From positions 1-11,621 of the forward strand of contig JAEYWT010000150.1 in the NCBI GenBank assembly GCA_023428865.1: DNA of 11,621 nucleotides, given 5' to 3'. This DNA is from Bacteroidota bacterium (GTDB lineage Bacteria; Bacteroidota; Bacteroidia; Flavobacteriales_F; PHOS-HE28). Below, one piece after another: positions 1-6,045 of the stretch. The number at the start of each line of letters is the position of its first letter. Position 1 is the stretch's first letter. The notes beneath the pieces were generated by a model. That model was not told where the DNA came from, searched no databases, and saw nothing but the letters and a program-made list of their open reading frames with translations. The position numbers were made by a program, and so were the translations under genes.

Positions 1-25
1 GTCCAGTCCTGGGCACTTGATGATC

Positions 26-55
26 AAGCCCTGTCGCGAAGCGGCGGGGCTTTTT
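26..55 (+). terminator. Terminator-like hairpin, repeat copy 1
   Basis: A 12-bp stem (26-37 with 41-52) closes on a GAA triloop and runs into TTTTT (51-55). Two pairs are G-T, which would be G-U in a plus-strand RNA. It has the shape of a rho-independent terminator reading rightwards, although the gene it would serve lies outside the window. The T-run could instead pair with the A-run at 99-103, giving an alternative fold. Confidence 0.55.
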
Positions 56-199
56 CGTGACCGAGCGAGCCAAGCGAAGCTTGAGCGAGGAAGGCATGAA
101 AAAGTCCCAAGGTCCGCGAAGCGGATCGGGCTTGATCCACTCCACGGCCAAACCTGGTCCGACCGTCCTCGGTCAATCCAGTCCTGGGCACATGATGAT

Positions 200-230
200 A
201 AAGCCCTGCCGCGAAGCGGTGGGGCTTTTT
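200..230 (+). terminator. Terminator-like hairpin, repeat copy 2
   Basis: This is the second copy of the hairpin at 26-55. The stem is 200-212 with 216-228, the loop is GAA and the T-run is 226-230. Relative to copy 1 the stem changes at two pairs, T-G to C-G and G-C to G-T, so it remains fully paired in plus-strand RNA. Together the copies would give serial termination ahead of the CoA-transferase gene. Confidence 0.55.
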
Positions 231-419
231 CGTGACTGGCTGAGCCGAACGAAGTTCGAGCGAAGACGGCCGCGAAAAAGTCCAAAGGTCCGCGAAGCGG
301 ATCGGGCTTGATCAACTTCACGGCTAAACCTGGTCCGACCGTCCTCGGTCGATCCAGTCCTGGGCACATGATGATGTAGGCCATGGTGAGGATCGATCTA
401 CAACGATACCTTGCCATCC

Positions 420-1484
420 ATGCGCGACCTCCTGATCCTCGAAACCGCCGGTGTGCTGGCCGGGCCGGCGGTGGGCATGTTCTTCGCCGAGCTAGGCGCC
501 CGGGTCATCAAGATCGAGAACAAGCGTGCCGGTGGAGATGTAACGCGGCGCTGGAAACTGCCGATCGAGGATGCTGCATCACCGGTGAGTGCCTATTTCA
601 GCAGTGTGAACTGGGGCAAGAAACACCGCTACCTCGACCTACAGGATGCTACGGAACGGATGGCGTTCGATACGTTGCTGGAAAGCGCCGATGTGCTCAT
701 CACCAACCACCTGGCAGCCGATGCGGACAAATTGGGTTTGCAACGTGAACGACTGCGTGCGCTGAACCCGCGTTTGGTACATGGTCACATCAAAGGCTTC
801 GCGGATCAACCACACCGGCCTGCATTCGATGTGGTGCTGCAAGCGGAGACCGGCTACATCAGCATGACGGGCACGGATGATACCCACCTGGCCAAATTGC
901 CCATCGCGTTGATCGATGTGCTCGCAGCGCATCAACTCAAGGAGGGCATCCTGCTCGCCTTGCTGCAGCGTGCATCAACGGGAAAGGGCGCGTATGTGGA
1001 GGTCTCGCTCGAAGAAGCCGCGCTAACGGGCCTTATCAATCAGGCCAGCAACCACCTGATGGCTGGTGCTGTGGCGAAGCCATTGGGCACGTTGCATCCG
1101 AATATCGCGCCGTATGGCGAGGTGTTCACCTGCGAAGATGGCCACCGCATGATCCTGGCTGTTGGCAGCGATAGGCAGTTCGCAGCGCTATGCCGGGTGT
1201 TGCAGCGCAATGACCTGGTCGATGATCCACGCTATCAGTTGAACGTTGCACGTGTACGTGACCGTGCGTCACTTGCTGTTGAGTTGGGGCTGGCCATCAG
1301 TACCTGGCCGCGTGCAGCCTTGCTCGAAGCGCTGCAGGAAGCAGAGGTGCCCGCAGGTGCGGTGAACACCATCGACCAAGCGATGGCCACACCCATCGCG
1401 CAACGGATGATCCTCGCCGAAGAGATCGATGGGGAGGTGACACGACGGTTGCGCGGCAACGCGTTCCGGATCGAACCCTACTGA
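420..1484 (+). CDS. Family III CoA-transferase (CaiB/BaiF family)
   Basis: The 354-residue protein is the size of a family III CoA-transferase, which moves coenzyme A between carboxylic acids in the cytoplasm through an aspartyl-CoA intermediate. The N-terminus has the family pattern LAGPAVGMFFAELGARVIKIE broken only by conservative changes, and a TGKG turn at about 187-190 precedes a typical V-E-V-S strand. By position, Asp166 in the ALIDVLAAH stretch matches the family's catalytic aspartate. The substrate cannot be read from the sequence; members act on formate/oxalate, carnitine, bile acids, 2-methylacyl-CoA and others, and no neighbour points to one. ATG 420 was chosen because family homology begins there; TTG 411 is in frame but adds only three residues. 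No clear Shine-Dalgarno is seen. The stop overlaps the end of the convergent minus-strand gene by 7 bases. Confidence 0.9.
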   Translation: MRDLLILETAGVLAGPAVGMFFAELGARVIKIENKRAGGDVTRRWKLPIEDAASPVSAYFSSVNWGKKHRYLDLQDATERMAFDTLLESADVLITNHLAADADKLGLQRERLRALNPRLVHGHIKGFADQPHRPAFDVVLQAETGYISMTGTDDTHLAKLPIALIDVLAAHQLKEGILLALLQRASTGKGAYVEVSLEEAALTGLINQASNHLMAGAVAKPLGTLHPNIAPYGEVFTCEDGHRMILAVGSDRQFAALCRVLQRNDLVDDPRYQLNVARVRDRASLAVELGLAISTWPRAALLEALQEAEVPAGAVNTIDQAMATPIAQRMILAEEIDGEVTRRLRGNAFRIEPY

Positions 1485-2047
1485 GCGGGTATTCGTTTGC
1501 GTGCTTCCTTCAGGGCATCCTGTAGCACATGGAGCACCCGTTTCGATTCGGCCTCATTCAAACCTTTGCCGAAGATCACCTTGCGGCCGAGGTGTTCAAA
1601 ACCCAAGCGCTCCCCGCCGATGGTCCAGAACGAATCGGTGAGTTGGTACTTCAACGAAGTGGCATCCACGTTGAGCGCGCCAACTTTCTGGATATTCTCC
1701 ACGAAGTAGGTGTTCGCCTTGCCATAGCCGAAGATACTGTCCTTGATGGTGAGCACGCCATCCTTCAATCGCCAGAGCTCGAAGCCCTTCAACCGCCAGA
1801 GCATGGCCCGTCCAACGCGCACCAGGAAGTAGGCCCAGAACGCCAGGAAAACGAGCCAGAACTGCCGTTTGGGATCACCCTCGGGAAGCCCCGTTCGTGC
1901 GATCATCACATACACACCACAGGCCAGCCACGCCACGAACCAGGCCACCAACATGGTCTCCTTCCCCTTCGGCAACCGTGCGCTGATCACCACGCTGGTG
2001 CGTCCCTCGGCGCGGTCTATGCTGACCCGTTCACTCACTACCTCCAT
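1478..2047 (-). CDS. Two-helix membrane protein, possibly PH-like
   Basis: This 189-residue protein has no function I can name. Residues 1-30 are soluble. Two hydrophobic segments follow, about 32-50 and 62-79, separated by a short polar loop. The C-terminal 100 residues are soluble, with alternating beta-like stretches (ELWRLKDGVLTIKDSIFGYGK and on) and a final basic helix. Two helices followed by a beta-rich domain recalls bacterial membrane proteins with PH-like or YcxB-like domains; that comparison is by eye only. Its ATG shares one base with the bshA stop (TGATG, minus strand), so the two are probably translationally coupled and this is the last gene of the ferredoxin-bshA operon. Whether it has a role in bacillithiol metabolism or is only cotranscribed is unknown. 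Confidence 0.75.
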   Translation of the reverse strand: MEVVSERVSIDRAEGRTSVVISARLPKGKETMLVAWFVAWLACGVYVMIARTGLPEGDPKRQFWLVFLAFWAYFLVRVGRAMLWRLKGFELWRLKDGVLTIKDSIFGYGKANTYFVENIQKVGALNVDATSLKYQLTDSFWTIGGERLGFEHLGRKVIFGKGLNEAESKRVLHVLQDALKEARKRIPAQ

Positions 2048-3177
2048 CAGACCTTTTCGGTAGCCACCACGCTTTCGTACAACCGTTCATACAAAGGCAG
2101 GATCTGGCGTAGATCGAAGCGTCGTGCTTGCTCCAGAGCCCCTTCGCGGTAGCGCTGGTGCGTGGCTACATCACCAAGGATGGTGGCTGCGTTGGCCGCC
2201 ATGGACTCCACATCGCCCACTGCGCTCAAGAGACCACTTACTCCGTGTATGTTCACCTCTGGCAGGCCACCAGTGTCCGTGGATACCACCGGCACTCCGC
2301 AGGCCATGGCTTCCAATGCCGCAAGGCCGAAGCTCTCGCTATCGCTGGTGAGCGCGAACAGGTCACAATTGGCCATCACTTCTTCGGGTCGGGTCATCTT
2401 CCCCAGGAAAAGGATCGAGTCGCACCCGCTGGATTGCCTGCACAGGTTTTCGATGCGCTGGCGTTCGGGTCCATCGCCGATCAGCAACAACCGAGATGGT
2501 ATCCGCTCGTTCAACAACTTGAACATGCCCACCACATCCTGCACGCGTTTCACGGGCCTGAAGTTGCTCACATGCACGACGAGGCGTTCGCCGTTCGGTG
2601 CGTAACGTGCACGCAAGCCTTTGTCCGGCACGTGGCTGTACTGATCCACGCACACGAAATTGGGGATCACCTGCACCTCGCGCTTCAAGGGGAAATGCGT
2701 GTAGGTATCGCGCTTCAGGCTTTCGGAAACAGCGGTAACGGCATCACTGCGTTCCATGCTGAAGGTGATCACCGGTTCGAAGCTGGGATCGCGCCCCACC
2801 AAGGTGATATCCGTACCGTGCAAGGTGGTCACGAACGGAAGTCGCGTACCTTCAGCAGCAAGGATCCTCTGGGCCATCCACGCTGCGGAAGCGTGAGGAA
2901 TGGCGTAGTGGACATGCAACACATCGAGGCCAGCGAACTTGGCCACATCTACCAGTTTGCTGGTAAGGACCAGCTCATAGGGTTGATAGTCGAAGAGCGG
3001 ATAATCGCTCACCCGCACCTCGTGGTAGAACACGTTCGGGTGATCGCGCAGCCGCACCGGCCGGTCGTAGGTGATGAAATGGATGATGTGCCCTTTTTCG
3101 GCCAGGGCCATGCCGAGTTCTGTGGCCACCACACCACTACCACCGAAGGTGGGGTAACAAACGATACCGATACGCAT
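2047..3177 (-). CDS. bshA: N-acetyl-alpha-D-glucosaminyl L-malate synthase BshA
   Basis: A GT4-family glycosyltransferase of 376 residues, the usual BshA length. BshA joins UDP-GlcNAc to L-malate, the first step of bacillithiol synthesis, in the cytoplasm. Visible marks are the N-terminal glycine-rich loop GGSGVVATELG (12-22), HVHYAIPHA (88-96), TTLHGTDITLVG (117-128), HVSNFRPVKR (202-211) at the start of the second Rossmann domain, and the GT4 E-x7-E motif at Glu281 and Glu289 in SESFGLAALEAMACGVPVVS. These combined motifs are typical of BshA rather than of GT4 enzymes in general. It sits 28 bases behind the ferredoxin gene and overlaps the next gene by one base. The bshB and bshC genes are not in this window; in Bacteroidota they are often located elsewhere. 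Confidence 0.95.
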   Translation of the reverse strand: MRIGIVCYPTFGGSGVVATELGMALAEKGHIIHFITYDRPVRLRDHPNVFYHEVRVSDYPLFDYQPYELVLTSKLVDVAKFAGLDVLHVHYAIPHASAAWMAQRILAAEGTRLPFVTTLHGTDITLVGRDPSFEPVITFSMERSDAVTAVSESLKRDTYTHFPLKREVQVIPNFVCVDQYSHVPDKGLRARYAPNGERLVVHVSNFRPVKRVQDVVGMFKLLNERIPSRLLLIGDGPERQRIENLCRQSSGCDSILFLGKMTRPEEVMANCDLFALTSDSESFGLAALEAMACGVPVVSTDTGGLPEVNIHGVSGLLSAVGDVESMAANAATILGDVATHQRYREGALEQARRFDLRQILPLYERLYESVVATEKV

Positions 3178-3205
3178 CTGGGGTGCAAAGATCGGTGCGG
3201 CCCGA

Positions 3206-3592
3206 CTAAGTCCGCTCCACCTTCGAGCCTGCAGCTACCGTTGGCAGTTCCACCAACAGATCACCATGCACCATCACTTGGCAGGCCAGGCGCCATTTGC
3301 CGTTGATCTCGGCAGGGCTGAAATAGGGCTTCTCCCGATCGGTTATCCGTCCGCCGCCGCGCAGGACCCGACACCGGCATTGGGCGCAGGAGCCCTTTCC
3401 GCCGCAGGTTGAAGGCTGTACCTCGCCGTGTTGCAACAAGGTGTGGTACAAACTGGCTCCACCGCTCACCACCACCTCGCGTTCCCCATTCACGGTGATG
3501 CGTATGCGCGACCGGATCTGTCCACGCGACAGCCAATACATGGCCCATAGCAGAAGCAGGGCACCGGCTGTGGTAAGGAGGATCGTGTACAT
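3206..3592 (-). CDS. Membrane-anchored 2Fe-2S ferredoxin, NqrF N-terminus-like
   Basis: A 128-residue protein with one N-terminal transmembrane segment (about 3-21), a short basic stretch, then a plant-type 2Fe-2S ferredoxin domain. The cluster ligands are Cys63, Cys69 and Cys72 (in CGGKGSCAQC) and Cys104 (in LACQ). Intervals of 6, 3 and 32 equal those reported for the ferredoxin domain of Vibrio NqrF (Cys70, 76, 79, 111), which also follows one membrane helix. Here the protein stops after the ferredoxin domain: the FAD- and NADH-binding parts of NqrF are missing and no other nqr gene is nearby. It is thus probably a stand-alone membrane-tethered electron carrier with an unknown partner. An extra cysteine, Cys74, lies beside the cluster. 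It is the first gene of the operon with bshA, suggesting a redox link that remains inference. Confidence 0.88.
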   Translation of the reverse strand: MYTILLTTAGALLLLWAMYWLSRGQIRSRIRITVNGEREVVVSGGASLYHTLLQHGEVQPSTCGGKGSCAQCRCRVLRGGGRITDREKPYFSPAEINGKWRLACQVMVHGDLLVELPTVAAGSKVERT

Positions 3593-3640
3593 GGATCAGG
3601 TGCGCGGGGTCCGTACCTTCGGAACCGCCTGGATCGCACC

Positions 3641-3670
3641 TAAAGCTAACGTCGTTTTGCCAGTCCTCAA
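3641..3670 (-). promoter_or_regulatory. Candidate promoter for the ferredoxin-bshA operon
   Basis: Read on the minus strand, TTG (3670-3668) is followed after 19 bases by TAGCTTTA (3648-3641). This matches five of the six fixed positions of the Bacteroidota -7 element TAnnTTTG, with the expected spacing to a -33 TTG. Transcription would start roughly at 3634, giving a leader of about 40 bases before the ferredoxin ATG. The match is by eye and short elements like this occur by chance. Confidence 0.35.
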
Positions 3671-5000
3671 GCATTCTTCCCGTACCACGCGTGTACTTCA
3701 TTGGTGCATGCTGGTGAGCATCCCTCTGATCCTGAACACCAACTGCAGCACCGCCACCCCGGTCAGCGCGCGCCCGGTGGACTATTACCAAGAGAACGTA
3801 TTGCGTTATGAAGACCATGTATATAGCCCTACGATCCGCACGGTACAGTTGTTCAAACGCGGGTTCGAGTTGGCACCGCCGATCACCGATCTGGAAGGAC
3901 AGGAACCGCTGCTGCTACGGTTCGACGACCTACAGCCGAACATAGAGAACCTCAGCTACGCACTGGTGCATTGTACAGCCGATTGGCAGCCCAGCGATCT
4001 GATGCCAGGCCAATACCTGAGCGGCGCCATGTACGACTATATACCCGCAGGCCAGCAGAGCTACAACACCTTACAGCCCTTCATCCACTACGAGTTGGAG
4101 TTCCCGAACCAAATGGTGCGGATCTCGCGATCGGGGAACTACTTGTTGAAGGTCTACCGTGGCAGTGACGAGGAGGACCTGGTGATCACGCGCCGGTTCA
4201 TGGTGGCCGAACAGAAAGTGCAGATCGATGCGCGGGTGATGGCCACACGCGATGTAGAGCTTCGTGATGCTGCACAACAAGTGGACCTCACCATACGCCA
4301 CCCGGGCTTCAACATCCAGGATCCGTTCGGAGATGTGCATGTGACCATCTTGCAGAACATGCGTTGGGATGATGCGCGCACGGGCCTTCAACCACGGTTC
4401 ATGCGCGACAATGAACTCGTTTATGACTTCCCCAACCAGGGCTTGTTCATGGGTGCGAACGAGTTCCGCAATTTCGATCTGAAGAACATCCGACTGGCCA
4501 CGCGCAACATCGCCCGCATAGACCAAGGTGCCGGGTTGTACGAAGCCTATCTGATGCCGGAGCAGAAACGGAACCTACGGGTGTACGACAACCAGCGCGA
4601 CATCAATGGCAAGTACTTGGTGCGGAACGACCTGGTTGATGGCGATCCGCTGGGTACCGATTATGTACTGGTCCACTTCGTACAGCCCATGCCCGAGCAA
4701 CTCGGCACCGATGTTTACGTGTACGGTGGTTTCAGCGACTTCCAATGCCGCAAGGAGAACCGTATGGAATGGTCACCTGAAGAACGTAGCTATAAGGCCA
4801 CCTTGTTGCTGAAACAAGGCTTCATCGATTTCACCTACGCCACACTACCCCGCCAAGGGAAAGCCCCGGACCTGACCACGATCGAAGGCTCTCATTACCA
4901 AACGGAGAACGACTACCTCATCCTGGTATACGTCACCGACCGCCAGCAGCGGTATGATCGGTTGGTGGGCATGCGGTTCATCAATTCTATCCGTGGATAG
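3657..5000 (+). CDS. Type IX secretion system plug protein (former DUF5103)
   Basis: The mature part has the hallmark beginning of the T9SS plug family: a Y-x-E-N-x-L-R-Y-E-D-H-V-Y stretch (about 44-56), I-R-T-V-Q-L-F (60-66), FDDL (89-92) and HCTADW (105-110). In Flavobacterium a plug protein seals the periplasmic face of the SprA outer-membrane channel when no cargo is passing. The likely site of action is therefore the periplasm or inner face of the outer membrane. Start choice is uncertain. TTG 3657 gives 447 residues and a sensible signal peptide with a basic region (RTTR), a hydrophobic core (about 17-26) and possible cleavage after VSA (36-38). ATG 3708 gives 430 residues but no positive charges before the core. 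ATG 3591 places about 40 residues before the core and overlaps the divergent ferredoxin start. The gene is divergent from the ferredoxin-bshA operon; no other T9SS core gene is present. Confidence 0.9.
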   Translation: MPVLKHSSRTTRVLHWCMLVSIPLILNTNCSTATPVSARPVDYYQENVLRYEDHVYSPTIRTVQLFKRGFELAPPITDLEGQEPLLLRFDDLQPNIENLSYALVHCTADWQPSDLMPGQYLSGAMYDYIPAGQQSYNTLQPFIHYELEFPNQMVRISRSGNYLLKVYRGSDEEDLVITRRFMVAEQKVQIDARVMATRDVELRDAAQQVDLTIRHPGFNIQDPFGDVHVTILQNMRWDDARTGLQPRFMRDNELVYDFPNQGLFMGANEFRNFDLKNIRLATRNIARIDQGAGLYEAYLMPEQKRNLRVYDNQRDINGKYLVRNDLVDGDPLGTDYVLVHFVQPMPEQLGTDVYVYGGFSDFQCRKENRMEWSPEERSYKATLLLKQGFIDFTYATLPRQGKAPDLTTIEGSHYQTENDYLILVYVTDRQQRYDRLVGMRFINSIRG

Positions 5001-5069
5001 GGTTGCACGACCACACCCGCCCTGGCTTCATTTTCAAGCACTTTCAGAATTACCACGAACGGGGTGTTG

Positions 5070-5531
5070 ATGCAAGGTCCAACAGAGCCTCAGTTCAACC
5101 TTATCCTAGCGTCACCTTCGGCCTCGATGTCTGACCGTGCTTTCACCCTTCTGCTCGACCGTCTACGTTCCATCGCTGCACGAAAACAGCGTTTCAGCTA
5201 TGATGTACGCGGCAATTCCTATGTGACCAGCGACTTAGTGGCTGCCTATGCCATACCTAGTGGAAAGGACGCCCTGCCGGATTTGGAAACGGTGCTCCTG
5301 CATGCCTTGGATCATGATGCTGTGGTGAGCGGACAACGTCTGGAAGATGGCCGTATGCTCTACACGAGTTGCAGGCTGTTCACCGATGCGCACAACGCCA
5401 TGGTTTTCGCTCGTGCGCAAGGCCAAGGCACGGTATACAATTGGAATCGCTGGGCTGAAGTAGCCGTACCGGGAGTCACGGTTGCCGAAGTAGCTGAAAG
5501 CCCCGCCCTGCCTGGAACTTCGTCGAATTGA
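5070..5531 (+). CDS. Hypothetical protein, unrecognised
   Basis: A soluble-looking protein of 153 residues that I cannot place in a family. ATG 5070 is the first ATG; ATG 5127 would remove 19 residues that look unstructured and begin at MSDRAFTLLLDRLRS, a likely amphipathic helix, and may be the true start. The middle is mixed alpha/beta, with a short conserved-looking segment near the end (YNWNRWAEV) and a Pro/Ser-rich tail. No signal peptide or membrane segment is seen. It lies 69 bases behind the plug gene on the same strand and 50 bases before the J-domain gene, so it could be cotranscribed with either. An overlapping reverse ORF exists but starts and ends in less plausible places. The gene is probable rather than certain. 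Confidence 0.5.
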   Translation: MQGPTEPQFNLILASPSASMSDRAFTLLLDRLRSIAARKQRFSYDVRGNSYVTSDLVAAYAIPSGKDALPDLETVLLHALDHDAVVSGQRLEDGRMLYTSCRLFTDAHNAMVFARAQGQGTVYNWNRWAEVAVPGVTVAEVAESPALPGTSSN

Positions 5532-5560
5532 GCCGATCACCGGCAAAAAGCACGACCTTT

Positions 5561-5581
5561 GCGGCCCTTTCGTAAGGCCGC
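5561..5581 (+). promoter_or_regulatory. Hairpin directly abutting a start codon
   Basis: GCGG-C-CCTT (5561-5569) pairs with AAGG-CCGC (5574-5581) around a TCGT loop, giving an 8-bp stem with a single bulged C. The last stem base is immediately followed by ATG 5582 of the J-domain/KTSC gene. A weak promoter match, GACCTTTG (5554-5561), sits just in front. The stem lacks a following T-run, so it is not a standard terminator for the upstream gene. It could restrict translation of the downstream gene. Confidence 0.4.
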
Positions 5582-6043
5582 ATGTCCAGCAAAAAGATCC
5601 TCGATAGCCGCAAACTCCTGGGTTCCACGGTGAAGACCGACCTGAAGGAGTTGAACAACCTGTACAAAGGGTTGATGAAGAAACACCATCCGGACCGGTT
5701 CCAGGACGAGGGCGAGCGGCACCAGGCGGAAGAGACGAGCAAGCACATCATCGATGCGTACCACTTCCTGGTGAGCATCCACCCGGAAACCCACGCCACG
5801 AACAAGGAGGAATTCGAGCGCACCACCACCACCAGCGTGATCAGCGATTGGCGCTACAAGGCCATGACCTTGCACCTGATCTTCGGCGATGGCAGCGAGT
5901 ACGAATACTTCAACGTACCGCAGAACGTGTACAACAAGTTCGTGAACAACAATGGCAACCTGCGTTTCGCGCGGCGCCATATCCTTACGGCCTTCACGTA
6001 TCGCCGGGTGAAGAAGACCAACGAGGCACCTAAGGAAGCCTAG
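5582..6043 (+). CDS. J-domain-like and KTSC domain fusion protein
   Basis: This protein has 153 residues. Residues about 10-70 resemble a J domain, with the diagnostic HPD tripeptide at 36-38 in LMKKHHPDRF followed by a charged helix. J domains stimulate DnaK-type Hsp70 ATPases through this tripeptide. Residues about 85-138 form a KTSC domain, named from the C-terminus of some lysyl-tRNA synthetases, with the typical central YxY (Tyr107, Tyr109), then NVPQNVYNKF and an R-R-H-I end. KTSC has been suggested to bind RNA but its function is not established. The combination could bring DnaK to an RNA or ribosomal target; this is inference. The protein has no signal peptide, so it is probably cytoplasmic. 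ATG 5582 is the only start that leaves the J domain complete; it sits directly after a hairpin. Its stop is 2 bases from the stop of the convergent gene. Confidence 0.85.
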   Translation: MSSKKILDSRKLLGSTVKTDLKELNNLYKGLMKKHHPDRFQDEGERHQAEETSKHIIDAYHFLVSIHPETHATNKEEFERTTTTSVISDWRYKAMTLHLIFGDGSEYEYFNVPQNVYNKFVNNNGNLRFARRHILTAFTYRRVKKTNEAPKEA

Positions 6044-6045
6044 GC

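Larger units (their letters stand above)
1..375 (+). repeat. Tandem array of a structured ~175-bp repeat
   Basis: Two full copies (about 2-176 and 177-352) are followed by a 23-base start of a third (353-375) that breaks off 44 bases before the CoA-transferase start. The left edge of the window may cut a longer array. Copy ends are almost identical and most differences lie in the middle. Each copy can form these elements: a terminator-like hairpin (26-52; 200-228), a 5-bp hairpin with GAA loop (71-83; 246-258), a 7-bp hairpin with GAA loop (111-127; 287-303), a hairpin with TCCT loop (161-174; 337-350), and a longer stem joining 47-59 to 95-107 (222-234 to 271-283). Differences between copies keep the pairs. 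Short ORFs here change frame between copies because the unit is not a multiple of three, so this 419-base stretch holds no credible gene. It could be a repeated RNA, a palindromic intergenic repeat family, or stacked terminators. Confidence 0.9.

Noticed and set aside
17..311. Short plus-strand ORFs inside the repeat, both containing the same MMIKPCREA-like peptide
   Set aside because: The same DNA is read in different frames in successive copies because the unit is 175-176 bp. The peptides follow from the repeat DNA and not from a conserved protein.
1..375. CRISPR array
   Set aside because: The unit is about 175 bp with near-identical ends and no short direct repeats alternating with unique spacers.
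1529..2152. Plus-strand ORF of 207 codons opposite the membrane protein
   Set aside because: The minus-strand frame has clear membrane helices and is coupled to bshA; the plus frame looks random.
2128..3306. Long plus-strand ORF (392 codons) opposite bshA
   Set aside because: It is the antisense shadow of the well-supported bshA gene and its translation is His-rich and without family features.
3687..3746. Lipoprotein signal in the plug protein (Cys preceded by NTN)
   Set aside because: The residues before the Cys do not fit a lipobox; a normal signal peptide cut after VSA fits better.
3261..3818. Minus-strand ORF of 185 codons overlapping the ferredoxin and plug genes
   Set aside because: It overlaps two supported genes in another frame and lacks coherent domains.
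5235..5546. Minus-strand ORF opposite the hypothetical gene at 5070-5531
   Set aside because: Less natural composition and no sensible neighbour in that direction; the plus-strand frame is longer and codirectional with its neighbours, though neither is certain.
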